From CAZLFQ01 sp044229535 (GTDB lineage: Bacteria; Pseudomonadota; Alphaproteobacteria; Rickettsiales; Midichloriaceae): DNA of 64,000 bases. Location of the stretch: positions 1,364,001-1,428,000 of the forward strand of contig JBGASU010000001.1 of the NCBI GenBank assembly GCA_044229535.1. The letters run 5' to 3'. The position numbers and the translations under genes were made by a program. Below are positions 17,123 to 24,098 of this stretch, piece after piece. Below the pieces are notes generated by a model that was not told the origin of the DNA, ran no database searches, and worked only from the letters and a program-made list of their open reading frames with translations. The first letter of the stretch is position 1. Every line of letters starts with the position of its first letter.

Positions 17123-18113
17123 TTTGGTTTACAATTGTGGGATTTACTGATTCGCCATCTTGCAGTTTTTGCATGCCCTTTATAACAATCAGATCGCCTT
17201 CAGAAACGCCTGCAGAAATTTCGACCAATCCTTTGTCTGAATTGCTTGCGGTAATTTTTGTAAGCTTGGCTTTGTTATCTATAATTTTGAAAACACTTTC
17301 TTCTTTGTTTTTAGAAGTAATAGCATAGTGAGGTACGGTTATGGCGTTAGGGTTTTCATAAATAATAACATCAACATTTATGCTGCTTCCGATAATGCAG
17401 CTGGGGCATGGGTATTTTATAATCGCTGGTGCCATATGAGTTTTTTGATCAATGAATTTTTGCACGCTGCTGATTTGGAAATCTTTGCCGTCTATTAAAA
17501 CTTTCTGACCGATGGCAACTTTGCTGACTACTTTTTCTGGGATATTTAAATCTACAACTATTTCATCTGGCTTATATAGTACCAAGAGCTCATCCCCTTG
17601 GTTAACTTGTGCGCCTGGGCGAAATTTTGCAACGCCTACAATTCCATCAAACGGAGCCGTCATTACGTTGCTATCATACGCTGTCTTGGCAGCTTGAACT
17701 TGTTTCTGAGCTTCAATCCATTGTTGATGTGCTGTATTTAAGTCATTTTTTGAAACATAGCCAGATTTATCTAATTTTTGTAGACGGTCATATTTATCTT
17801 TGGCAACTTCAGCAGCATTTTTTGTAAGTTCATAGCTTTTGATTGCTTGATTGTTTTCGATTAAAACAAGATCTTGTCCTTGTTTTACTGCTGTTCCAGC
17901 TTCTGCTATATATTCAAGATTACCAGTAACTTTGGCTTTTAATACCGTATTATATTTTGCATTCACAGTTCCTATAAGTTGTACAGATTGTTTGAAGGTA
18001 GTTGGTGCGATTTTTATAACATCAACATTTTTAGCAACTGTAGGCTCATCAGCGAAGCTGATAGTGCTAACGGTTAGTAAGCCTAATAAAATAATAAATT
18101 TTTGCCAAAACAT
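17109..18113 (-). CDS. RND periplasmic adaptor (membrane fusion protein)
   Basis: Adaptor of the adjacent RND pump. An N-terminal signal sequence ends near TISFADEP. A lipoyl-like half motif (GNLEYIAEAGTAVKQGQDLV) is followed by a helical hairpin and then a second lipoyl half with MTAPFDGIVGVAKFRPGAQV. Beta-barrel segments complete a standard MFP of 334 aa. It shares one base with the gmk stop and overlaps the pump gene, implying one operon gmk-adaptor-pump. Confidence 0.9.
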   Translation of the reverse strand: MFWQKFIILLGLLTVSTISFADEPTVAKNVDVIKIAPTTFKQSVQLIGTVNAKYNTVLKAKVTGNLEYIAEAGTAVKQGQDLVLIENNQAIKSYELTKNAAEVAKDKYDRLQKLDKSGYVSKNDLNTAHQQWIEAQKQVQAAKTAYDSNVMTAPFDGIVGVAKFRPGAQVNQGDELLVLYKPDEIVVDLNIPEKVVSKVAIGQKVLIDGKDFQISSVQKFIDQKTHMAPAIIKYPCPSCIIGSSINVDVIIYENPNAITVPHYAITSKNKEESVFKIIDNKAKLTKITASNSDKGLVEISAGVSEGDLIVIKGMQKLQDGESVNPTIVNQNESN

Positions 18114-18760
18114 TATTTTGCCTCATCGATACTTTCAGAGATCAGTTTATTCACAAACTCATAAATTCCAAGCCTTCTAGTTTTTTTAAGGCGTTCCGCG
18201 CGAAGAATAGCTAAGAGTTTTTTTAAGCTTTCATCCAAATCTTTATTTACTATGCTATAATCATATTCTTGCCAGTGCTGCAGCTCTGAGTTGGCTTTAC
18301 GCATTCTGAGTTCAATGGTTTCATTTGTGTCTTTTGCACGGCGTTGTAATCTTTCAAGCAATTCCTTTTTAGAAGGGGGAAGTATAAACACGCTTACTAC
18401 ATCTTGGCGCGCCATTTGTGTAAGAGATCTATGACCTTGCCAGTCAATATCAAAAACTACGTCTTCACCTTTCTCTAAAAATTGTTCTACATAGTGTTTA
18501 GGAGTTCCATAATAATTACCAAAGACTTCTACATACTCTAAAAACTCACCTTCTTTGACCATTCTTAGGAATGTTTGTTCATCGACGAAGAAATAGTGCT
18601 CTCCATGGATTTCGCCTTCTCTAGGAGATCTAGTTGTATATGAAACAGAAGGGTGTATGTGTTTGTCAACTTTTAGCAATAAATGCGCGAGCGTGGTTTT
18701 TCCTGCGCCAGATGGTGCAGAAAGAACGAGCATAAGTCCTCTACGCTTAGGTTTCTTCAT
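18113..18760 (-). CDS. gmk: Guanylate kinase
   Basis: Guanylate kinase phosphorylates GMP to GDP with ATP. The P-loop LSAPSGAGKTTL is at about residues 12-23, the GMP-binding region contains SVSYTTRSPREGEIHGEHYFF, and the lid has RLQRRAKDTNE. At 215 aa it is standard. Its promoter lies between it and the divergent flavin oxidoreductase gene (TTGCAA-17-TATAAA). It heads the operon with the RND adaptor and pump, an unusual combination. Confidence 0.97.
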   Translation of the reverse strand: MKKPKRRGLMLVLSAPSGAGKTTLAHLLLKVDKHIHPSVSYTTRSPREGEIHGEHYFFVDEQTFLRMVKEGEFLEYVEVFGNYYGTPKHYVEQFLEKGEDVVFDIDWQGHRSLTQMARQDVVSVFILPPSKKELLERLQRRAKDTNETIELRMRKANSELQHWQEYDYSIVNKDLDESLKKLLAILRAERLKKTRRLGIYEFVNKLISESIDEAK

Positions 18761-18783
18761 TTTTAGATTTATTGCTTTTTTAT

Positions 18784-18836
18784 TTTATAGCAGAATCTTT
18801 TATTTATTGCAAGATTACTAGTGGTTGCATTAGTAT
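18784..18836. promoter_or_regulatory. Divergent promoters sharing one -35 hexamer
   Basis: The palindromic hexamer TTGCAA at 18807-18812 serves as -35 in both directions. Leftward, a 17-base spacer leads to TATAAA (18784-18789 read on minus) for gmk. Rightward, an 18-base spacer leads to TAGTAT (18831-18836) for the flavin oxidoreductase gene. Confidence 0.55.
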
Positions 18837-18862
18837 TGCTGTCATAAACCAAAGGACAATAT

Positions 18863-19918
18863 ATGACATCTCTTTTTCAAAGCTACGATTTGCATGGTAC
18901 TAAGCTAGCTAATAGAATTGTAATGGCGCCAATGACAAGGTCTAGGGCATCGGTTGACAATATACAAACTGATCTAGCAGCTACATATTATGCGCAAAGG
19001 GCGACAGCTGGATTAATTATTACCGAAGCCACTGCTGTTTCCAAGCAAGGAGCAGGGTATATGAATATTCCGGGTATATGGAATCAAGAACAGGTTGATG
19101 CTTGGAAAAAAGTCACCAGAGCCGTGCATGAAAAAGGTGGAAAAATTTTTGTTCAGTTGTTTCACACTGGAAGAGTGTCGCATAGCAGTGTAACAGGTGA
19201 GCAGCCAGTATCTTCTAGCGAGAAGATGCCATCTGGTCAAGTAATGGGCTCGGACTATAAAATGCATACTTATGAAGCTCCAAAAGTTCTGAGCGAATCA
19301 GAAGTTGGGCAGGTTGTTGAGCAATTTAGAAATGCTGCAAAAAATGCAAAGCTTGCTGGTTTCGATGGTATAGAAATTCATGCTGCGAATGGCTATTTAA
19401 TTGATCAATTCTTACGTGATGGAACAAACCAGCGTCAAGATAAGTATGGTGGTTCGTTAGAAAACAGAATGAGATTTGCATTTGAAGTTTTGCAGGCGGC
19501 AATTGAAGAATTTGGCGAGAGAAAAGTTGGTATTAGGTTTTCTCCAGTTTCTAGTTTTAATAGCATGAGTGATAGTAACCCAGCCGAGCATTTTCCAAAA
19601 ATTGCCAAAGCTCTTAATATTCTGCCACTCGCCTATATTCATTTGGTTGAATCAGATTCCTCATCGCTGCATATCTCGTATAGTATGAGAGAGAATTTCA
19701 AAGGTGTATTTATATCGAATGAAGGTATTACAAAAGAAGTCGCAACAAAATTACTTGATGAAAATCATGCTGACTTAATTTGTTTTGGTTCGGCTTTCAT
19801 TTCTAACCCAGACCTAGTTCATCGTTTGCAAAACAATATTGCCCTAGCGCAGCCTGATAAAAGATATTTTTACACTGGTGGTGAGAAAGGATATATCGAT
19901 TATCCAGCCGCATCATAA
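18863..19918 (+). CDS. NADH:flavin oxidoreductase, Old Yellow Enzyme family
   Basis: An FMN-dependent ene-reductase of the NemA type, reducing activated double bonds and N-ethylmaleimide-like electrophiles. Motifs in order are RIVMAPMTRSRA, a FVQLFHTGRVSH strand, and GFDGIEIHAANGYLIDQFL with the substrate His/Asn pair; NQRQDKYGGSLENR follows. Length, 351 aa, is normal. It is followed after 3 bases by the Cdd1 and AlkD genes, suggesting one electrophile/alkylation defence operon. Confidence 0.9.
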   Translation: MTSLFQSYDLHGTKLANRIVMAPMTRSRASVDNIQTDLAATYYAQRATAGLIITEATAVSKQGAGYMNIPGIWNQEQVDAWKKVTRAVHEKGGKIFVQLFHTGRVSHSSVTGEQPVSSSEKMPSGQVMGSDYKMHTYEAPKVLSESEVGQVVEQFRNAAKNAKLAGFDGIEIHAANGYLIDQFLRDGTNQRQDKYGGSLENRMRFAFEVLQAAIEEFGERKVGIRFSPVSSFNSMSDSNPAEHFPKIAKALNILPLAYIHLVESDSSSLHISYSMRENFKGVFISNEGITKEVATKLLDENHADLICFGSAFISNPDLVHRLQNNIALAQPDKRYFYTGGEKGYIDYPAAS

Positions 19919-19921
19919 TTT

Positions 19922-20182
19922 ATGAAAAACAAACACGAATTGTTAGGGCTAATGAATGTAGGCAAGGCCGTCTTTAGAGATTTGACTTTGCTTAAAATCA
20001 CCTCAATTAAAGAGTTGGCAAAGCAAGATGCAAATGAGCTTTACAATAGATTGCAGAAAATTACAGGTTCGAAGCAAGATCCGTGCGTTCTAGATACATT
20101 TTGTGCAATAATTCATGAAGCCAAAACAGGTGAGAAAAAACCGTGGTGGCATTGGTCAAAGATTAGAAAAAACAAAAAATGA
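19922..20182 (+). CDS. Cdd1-like helix-hairpin-helix protein, 86 aa
   Basis: The product fits the short 'pathogenicity locus Cdd1' family: LLGLMNVGKAVFRDLTLLKI with a helix-hairpin-helix core, ELYNRLQKITG, then DPCVLDTFCAIIHEA and a terminal PWWHWSKIR with aromatic residues. The fold suggests DNA contact; the function is unknown. Its stop overlaps the start of the AlkD-like gene (ATGA), indicating coupling with DNA alkylation repair. Confidence 0.75.
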   Translation: MKNKHELLGLMNVGKAVFRDLTLLKITSIKELAKQDANELYNRLQKITGSKQDPCVLDTFCAIIHEAKTGEKKPWWHWSKIRKNKK

Positions 20183-20853
20183 AAGTATTAAAAGAATTAC
20201 GAAGCTTAGCATCACCTAAAGCCGCCGAAGGAGCTAAGAGATTTTTTAAAACAGGCAAAGGGCAGTATGCTGAGTATGATAATTTTCTAGGCGTTTCTAT
20301 TCCGCAAGTTCGAACAGTAGCAAAAAATTACTATCATTTAGAATTAGATGAAATAGAGAGCATATTGTCATCTTCATATAATGAAGAGCGCTTTTTAGCT
20401 TTAGTCCTGCTCGTAAAAAAATATGAAAATTCTCCCCAAGCAGTTTTTGATTTTTATATTAAAAATTTAGGTCATGTAAACAATTGGAATTTGGTCGATG
20501 CATCTGCACATTTTATTGTTGGTAGGCACTTATTAAATTCAGAAAAAAGCTTTTTACTAACTTTAGCTAAATCTCAAAATATGTGGCATAGGCGCGTTGC
20601 AATTGTAGCAACGTGGTATTTTATTAGAAATAATCAGTATGATTGGACCATAAAACTTGCTGAAATGTTGTTAGCCGATACTCATGATTTAATGCATAAA
20701 GCAACTGGCTGGATGTTACGTGAAGTTGGCAAAAAAGATGAATCCATATTGCTTAGCTTTTTAGAAAAACATCACACAAAAATGCCCAGAACTATGCTTC
20801 GCTACTCTATCGAAAGGTTGAGTAAGGAGAAGCAAAGTTACTTTATGAGATGA
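20179..20853 (+). CDS. DNA alkylation repair protein, AlkD-like
   Basis: AlkD-type proteins are all-helical HEAT-repeat glycosylases that remove N3- and N7-alkylated purines. The 224-residue product has the expected helical repeats, with FLGVSIPQVRTVAKNYY near residue 35, a VNNWNLVDASAHFIVG segment matching the conserved W-D substrate face, and MWHRRVAIVATWYF and KATGWMLREVGKKD later. These are typical AlkD signatures. It is the last gene of the operon and runs into the remnant array that follows. Confidence 0.85.
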   Translation: MKVLKELRSLASPKAAEGAKRFFKTGKGQYAEYDNFLGVSIPQVRTVAKNYYHLELDEIESILSSSYNEERFLALVLLVKKYENSPQAVFDFYIKNLGHVNNWNLVDASAHFIVGRHLLNSEKSFLLTLAKSQNMWHRRVAIVATWYFIRNNQYDWTIKLAEMLLADTHDLMHKATGWMLREVGKKDESILLSFLEKHHTKMPRTMLRYSIERLSKEKQSYFMR

Positions 20854-20854
20854 T

Positions 20855-20912
20855 CTACTTGTAGTCTTGCACCGAGTCTTTGCAACATTTTTTCTTTATT
20901 TCTAATTGGCCT
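20855..20912 (-). pseudogene. Short remnant of the 474-aa protein C-terminus (third copy)
   Basis: About 58 bases read on the minus strand give QLEIKKKCCKDSVQDYK then stop, clearly related to QLEMEKKSCKDSEQDYK of the 474-residue protein. The nucleotide match is about 31 of 34 bases over the best block. No open frame extends upstream. It is a decayed copy at the far end of the array. Confidence 0.6.
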
Positions 20913-20967
20913 ATTTTTTATAGGATGCAATTGCTTATTTAGATATGCATTTAGAACTTTAAGTATG

Positions 20968-21120
20968 TCAGTTCTTTTTTTGAAGAGTTAAAGCCTCTGC
21001 ACGCTCCAAAAGACTAGATAAACGATAATGTTTATATTCAACAACAACGCAAATGACAATGATTATCATAGCCCCTGTAACTATAGTATTTCTGATAAAA
21101 TTATCTTTATTATTAGTCAT
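20968..21120 (-). CDS. Membrane microprotein E, 50 aa
   Basis: One hydrophobic segment (about residues 12-27, VTGAMIIIVICVVV) is followed by EYKHYRLSSLLERAEA, the shared motif of the array. The ATG overlaps the stop of the truncated module by eight bases (ATGACTAA), the same coupling seen for microprotein A. Predicted single-pass membrane protein with a charged tail. The function is unknown; an immunity role for the preceding module is inference. Confidence 0.6.
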   Translation of the reverse strand: MTNNKDNFIRNTIVTGAMIIIVICVVVEYKHYRLSSLLERAEALTLQKKN

Positions 21121-21493
21121 GATTAGTCTCTCCGTAATTCATAGTATTATGTAAATGTTTTTTCTGCAAATCCAATTGGATAGTATCTTCTATAACACCA
21201 ATCTCATCGTCGCCCACAGTATATATATCATACAATATTTTTGAAGACTCTATTGTTACACCAACTATTTGACTTATAGGGTTTGGCGATCTAATTAATC
21301 CTAAGGCCGCTATATCTATACAAGTGTCAATCGAAATACCAATTAATTTACCTTCAATGTAGTATTTCGCAATCTCAAAAGGTCTATCTTTTAACTCTTG
21401 TTCTTTTTCTTTAAAAGCTTTTTGTGCAGACTCCAATTCTTGTTGAGCTTTAAAAGCTTCAGGATTAGCTGCAGCTTTTACGGCCTTAACTAT
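21113..21493 (-). pseudogene. Truncated orphan copy of the C-terminal module of the 474-aa protein
   Basis: The open frame runs without an ATG from just after a TAA at 21494-21496. It starts within KAAANPEAFKAQQE, where it is nearly identical in DNA to the 474-aa gene (about 21365-21490 against 22374-22495), and continues through ELKDRPFEIAK. Beyond that point the protein diverges but keeps SPNP-x-S-x-IVG. A TTG at 21434-21436 could start a 107-aa product. It could be an inactive pseudogene or a reserve toxin-tip cassette used by recombination. Confidence 0.65.
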
Positions 21494-21512
21494 TTATCAT
21501 TCCAAAGAAAAT

Positions 21513-21644
21513 TTATTTTTTAGGCTTTTCTATTGTGGTAAAGCTTGCATTTACTTTGTAGTATTGGATTTCATACAATGCTATGTCCAGCAGTTGTAAG
21601 GCTATCCAAATCAGGATAGTTAACCAGAATTTTTGTTTCGTCAT
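21513..21644 (-). CDS. Membrane microprotein D, 43 aa
   Basis: A short open frame with a hydrophobic segment (WLTILIWIALQLLDIALY) followed by EIQYYKVNASFTTIEK. This is the most diverged member; the EIxYYK core corresponds to the E-[YI]-K-x-Y-R motif of the others. It starts six bases after microprotein C ends, on the same strand. Spacing and shared layout support expression, though no strong ribosome site is visible. Confidence 0.5.
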   Translation of the reverse strand: MTKQKFWLTILIWIALQLLDIALYEIQYYKVNASFTTIEKPKK

Positions 21645-21650
21645 AATTGA

Positions 21651-21785
21651 TCACTCAGCCTTCATTTTTTCAAGCTTTATCATTAGACTAGACGCACGAT
21701 ATTGTTTGTATTCAATGACGCATAATTGAGTGAGAGCAAAAAATAAAATCAAAAAAATAATTTGCAATATTGTTGACCTAGTCAT
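21651..21785 (-). CDS. Membrane microprotein C, 44 aa
   Basis: A hydrophobic helix (ILQIIFLILFFALTQLCVI) is followed at once by EYKQYRASSLMIKLEKMKAE. The motif E-Y-K-x-Y-R-x-S-S-L is intact. The start ATG at 21785 is preceded by a weak GAG-containing ribosome site. It lies 25 bases after microprotein B in a tandem array. Predicted single-pass inner-membrane protein. Confidence 0.6.
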   Translation of the reverse strand: MTRSTILQIIFLILFFALTQLCVIEYKQYRASSLMIKLEKMKAE

Positions 21786-21810
21786 TGTTAGTTATCTCAG
21801 TTATTGTTAG

Positions 21811-21957
21811 CTATTTTGACAAAGATTCTATTCTTTTTACTATTGCCTCGAGGCGATAATGCTTAATTTCAATGAGAGCAACCTTGATTATAAGGAAGAT
21901 CAAAAAACCTATCGCAATATTTTTAATAGTTGGTTGAAAAATTTGTTTTTTAAACAC
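21811..21957 (-). CDS. Membrane microprotein B, 48 aa
   Basis: The frame starts with GTG at 21957, one base after the stop of microprotein A, with AAGGAT upstream as ribosome site. The product has a hydrophobic segment (IKNIAIGFLIFLIIKVAL) and then IEIKHYRLEAIVKRIESL, aligning with the shared motif (E-I-K-x-Y-R-L). The tight spacing indicates translational coupling with A. Confidence 0.6.
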   Translation of the reverse strand: MFKKQIFQPTIKNIAIGFLIFLIIKVALIEIKHYRLEAIVKRIESLSK

Positions 21958-21958
21958 G

Positions 21959-22102
21959 TTAATTATCCTTCTCGATAAAGTTATCTATTTGTCTGATTAG
22001 GCTGCTTAGTCTGTATTCTTCATATTCTTTTGTTATTAGCTGGGTTATGCCAAATAATAAAAAGAAAAATATAAACAGTTTGATATTTTCTTTACTCAAC
22101 AT
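21959..22102 (-). CDS. Membrane microprotein A, 47 aa
   Basis: A 47-residue frame whose ATG overlaps the last 11 bases of the 474-aa gene (ATGTTGAGTAA). It has a Phe/Leu-rich membrane helix (IKLFIFFFLLFGITQLI) followed by KEYEEYRLSSLIRQIDNF, giving the clean motif E-Y-x-x-Y-R-L-S-S-L. The overlap implies it is made together with the large protein, as expected for an immunity or chaperone partner. Confidence 0.65.
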   Translation of the reverse strand: MLSKENIKLFIFFFLLFGITQLITKEYEEYRLSSLIRQIDNFIEKDN

Positions 22103-23516
22103 ATGTTGCTTCGTTGTTAATAATAAGCTCTTTATAGTCTTGCTCCGAGTCTTTGCAAGATTTTTTCTCCATTTCCAGTTGGTTTAATTTTGCAATGGCT
22201 TCTAATTCATTGTCACCCATAGTAACATAAGAGTTAATTGTACTAGAAAGTACAACTGCACCTCCTACAATTTTTGAATAAGGATTTGGAGAGCTTAATA
22301 ATGCAGCGCCGATGGCTTCAATACTCAGGTCTACCGCGGCATCATTAATTTTATCGGATACATAGTCTTTCGCAATCTCAAAAGGTCTATCTTTTAACTC
22401 TTGTTCTTTTTCTTTAAAAACTTTTTGTGCTGACTCAGATTCTTGTTGAGCTTTAAAAGCTTCAGGATTAGCTGTAGCTTTTTCGGCTTCTTTTTCCATT
22501 TTAGCCTGTGCTGCTTCTATAATTGCTGCGATGAACTCTGGATCAAAGTTTGATTGCTCCACAATTGTTTTGAACTTGGCATCAGCCGCTTCTTTGGCTT
22601 CTTGCGCTTCGCGAGCTTCTTTTTCTTTTGCAGCTTTTATTGCCTCGGCAGCATATTTTTCTAACTCAGATTTTGTTCTAGCTTTTGCGAGCTCAGCAGC
22701 GTATTTTTCTAACTCAGACTTTTTTGCAGTCGTTGCTTCCTCAGCAGCTTTTTTATCTGCCGCCTCTTTTGCAGCACGAGCTTCTTCTGCTTTTCTCGCA
22801 GATTCCGCAGCAGCTTTTGTTTCTGCAGCTTTTTTATCTGCTAAAACCTTAGCAGCTGTATCGCTTGCTTTTTGCTCATTTACATTTTTTTCGATTTCAG
22901 GGGCAAGCTCCATTATTTTCGCTAACAAATCAAAGCCTTCTACCATTAATCGGGTTGATTCGTAAGCATAATAAGGTTCTGTATTTGCAATTTGTTGTAA
23001 CCCGTTAATATGAAGGGCGTTCTGAATGGAATTAAACTTATTTATAGAGTTTAAAACCTTTTCATTTGGATTTAAAAAGCCATCAAGATTTTTTTTAATA
23101 CTTGCATATGCCATACCAATTGGAATATCGGCAGAGAAAGTTAGATCATAAGAAGCTGAAACTTTATAATCATTTCTAGTAATTGCATTATTAGAGTTGC
23201 TGTTAGAATTGCCAGCACTGTTTGTAATGCTCCCACTGCTACTGCCACCTTCTCTTGCATTGCCGCCATGATTAGAGCCGCTAGGGTAGTTTGACACCGC
23301 CTCGTATTTAATTCCAATATGAAGTTTGCCATCATAATAGCCTTCTCTATATCCCTCTATATTACTAAACCTACTGCCTACGCCTCCATTATAATTATGT
23401 TCACCACCGTTTCCGCCTCGGCTATTGCCTCCGCTGCTGCTGCCTCCGTTTCCAGAGCCCATTCCGCCATGACCCATTCCTGAGCTGCCACCGAAACTAT
23501 CACCACCTGCTGGCAT
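22092..23516 (-). CDS. Gly-rich, coiled-coil protein with hydrophobic C-terminal module (bacteriocin/polymorphic-toxin candidate), 474 aa
   Basis: No exact family is recognised. Residues 1-110 are Gly/Ser/Asn-rich with scattered His, reminiscent of colicin translocation domains. Residues 110-200 are mixed. About 210-385 is a long Ala/Lys/Glu coiled coil containing KSELEKYAAE twice (266-275 and 282-291). The C-terminal part has a hydrophobic region (about 390-432, with AAVDLSIEAIGAALLSSPNP and IVGGAVVLSS) and a charged tail. There is no classical signal peptide. The domain order resembles pore-forming colicins, but this is inference from composition. A perfect consensus promoter precedes it, and coupled membrane microproteins and C-terminal module copies follow. 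A host-directed effector is the alternative. Confidence 0.6.
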   Translation of the reverse strand: MPAGGDSFGGSSGMGHGGMGSGNGGSSSGGNSRGGNGGEHNYNGGVGSRFSNIEGYREGYYDGKLHIGIKYEAVSNYPSGSNHGGNAREGGSSSGSITNSAGNSNSNSNNAITRNDYKVSASYDLTFSADIPIGMAYASIKKNLDGFLNPNEKVLNSINKFNSIQNALHINGLQQIANTEPYYAYESTRLMVEGFDLLAKIMELAPEIEKNVNEQKASDTAAKVLADKKAAETKAAAESARKAEEARAAKEAADKKAAEEATTAKKSELEKYAAELAKARTKSELEKYAAEAIKAAKEKEAREAQEAKEAADAKFKTIVEQSNFDPEFIAAIIEAAQAKMEKEAEKATANPEAFKAQQESESAQKVFKEKEQELKDRPFEIAKDYVSDKINDAAVDLSIEAIGAALLSSPNPYSKIVGGAVVLSSTINSYVTMGDNELEAIAKLNQLEMEKKSCKDSEQDYKELIINNEATYVE

Positions 23517-23547
23517 AATTTACCTATTAAAAGTTATTTGCGCGGGC

Positions 23548-23576
23548 ATTATATTATATAATTGCATAAATGTCAA
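23548..23576 (-). promoter_or_regulatory. Perfect consensus sigma-70 promoter of the 474-aa gene
   Basis: On the minus strand TTGACA (23571-23576), a 17-base spacer and TATAAT (23548-23553) match the sigma-70 consensus at all 12 hexamer positions. A GC-rich discriminator (GCCCGCG) follows. The start codon is about 25 bases after the predicted transcription start. The rest of the intergenic stretch (to 23789) shows nothing else recognisable. Confidence 0.8.
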
Positions 23577-23789
23577 GTCATTACCTTAAAAAGTAACTTA
23601 TTATATATAATTGATGAGTATTAAATAATTATCTGTGAATCTGGATTTTTCAAAAAACTTATACATATCGTATTTAATGTAACTCTATTCTGTATAAAGC
23701 AATATCTTGCACAAAAACGACCTTTGAAATACCTATTGCTACGAGCTTTATATTATTTTACACTGGAATGGTATTAGTTAGTTTAGTAT

Positions 23790-24098
23790 ATGAATCACTC
23801 TAGCGATTTGGAAAATATTCAAGATATAGGGCATGAGTTTCAGCCTATCTGGGTCGTGGATGAAGCGCAAATTAAAGCTGCAAAGAGTTTTTCTGAGTTT
23901 GCAAGCAATAAGCTCTTAAAAGTAAAAGTACGAAGTAGTGAATATAAGGTGGTAGACTCAGCTGGCAAAGAAGAAATTGTCAAAGCTGAATGCGCTCAAA
24001 TGGCAGCGCAGCAATCATCTATCAAAGACCCAAAGATGATTATGTATCTAGAAAATTGCGTCCCAACCTTTTTAAATCAGGATTTCATAGAAGCTTAG
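23790..24098 (+). CDS. Hypothetical protein, 102 aa
   Basis: No family is recognised. A soluble protein with a FQPIWVVDEAQIKAAKSFSEF segment near residues 18-38, basic KVKVRSSEYKVV, and a Cys in the central AECAQM. No signal or membrane segment is seen. Its TAG overlaps the stop of the convergent RNase D gene (TTAG). Confidence 0.5.
   Translation: MNHSSDLENIQDIGHEFQPIWVVDEAQIKAAKSFSEFASNKLLKVKVRSSEYKVVDSAGKEEIVKAECAQMAAQQSSIKDPKMIMYLENCVPTFLNQDFIEA

Noticed and set aside
22531..22965. 144-aa Ser/Ala-rich frame on the plus strand
   Set aside because: It is the antisense shadow of the coiled-coil region of the 474-aa gene; composition follows from the repeated Ala/Lys/Glu codons.
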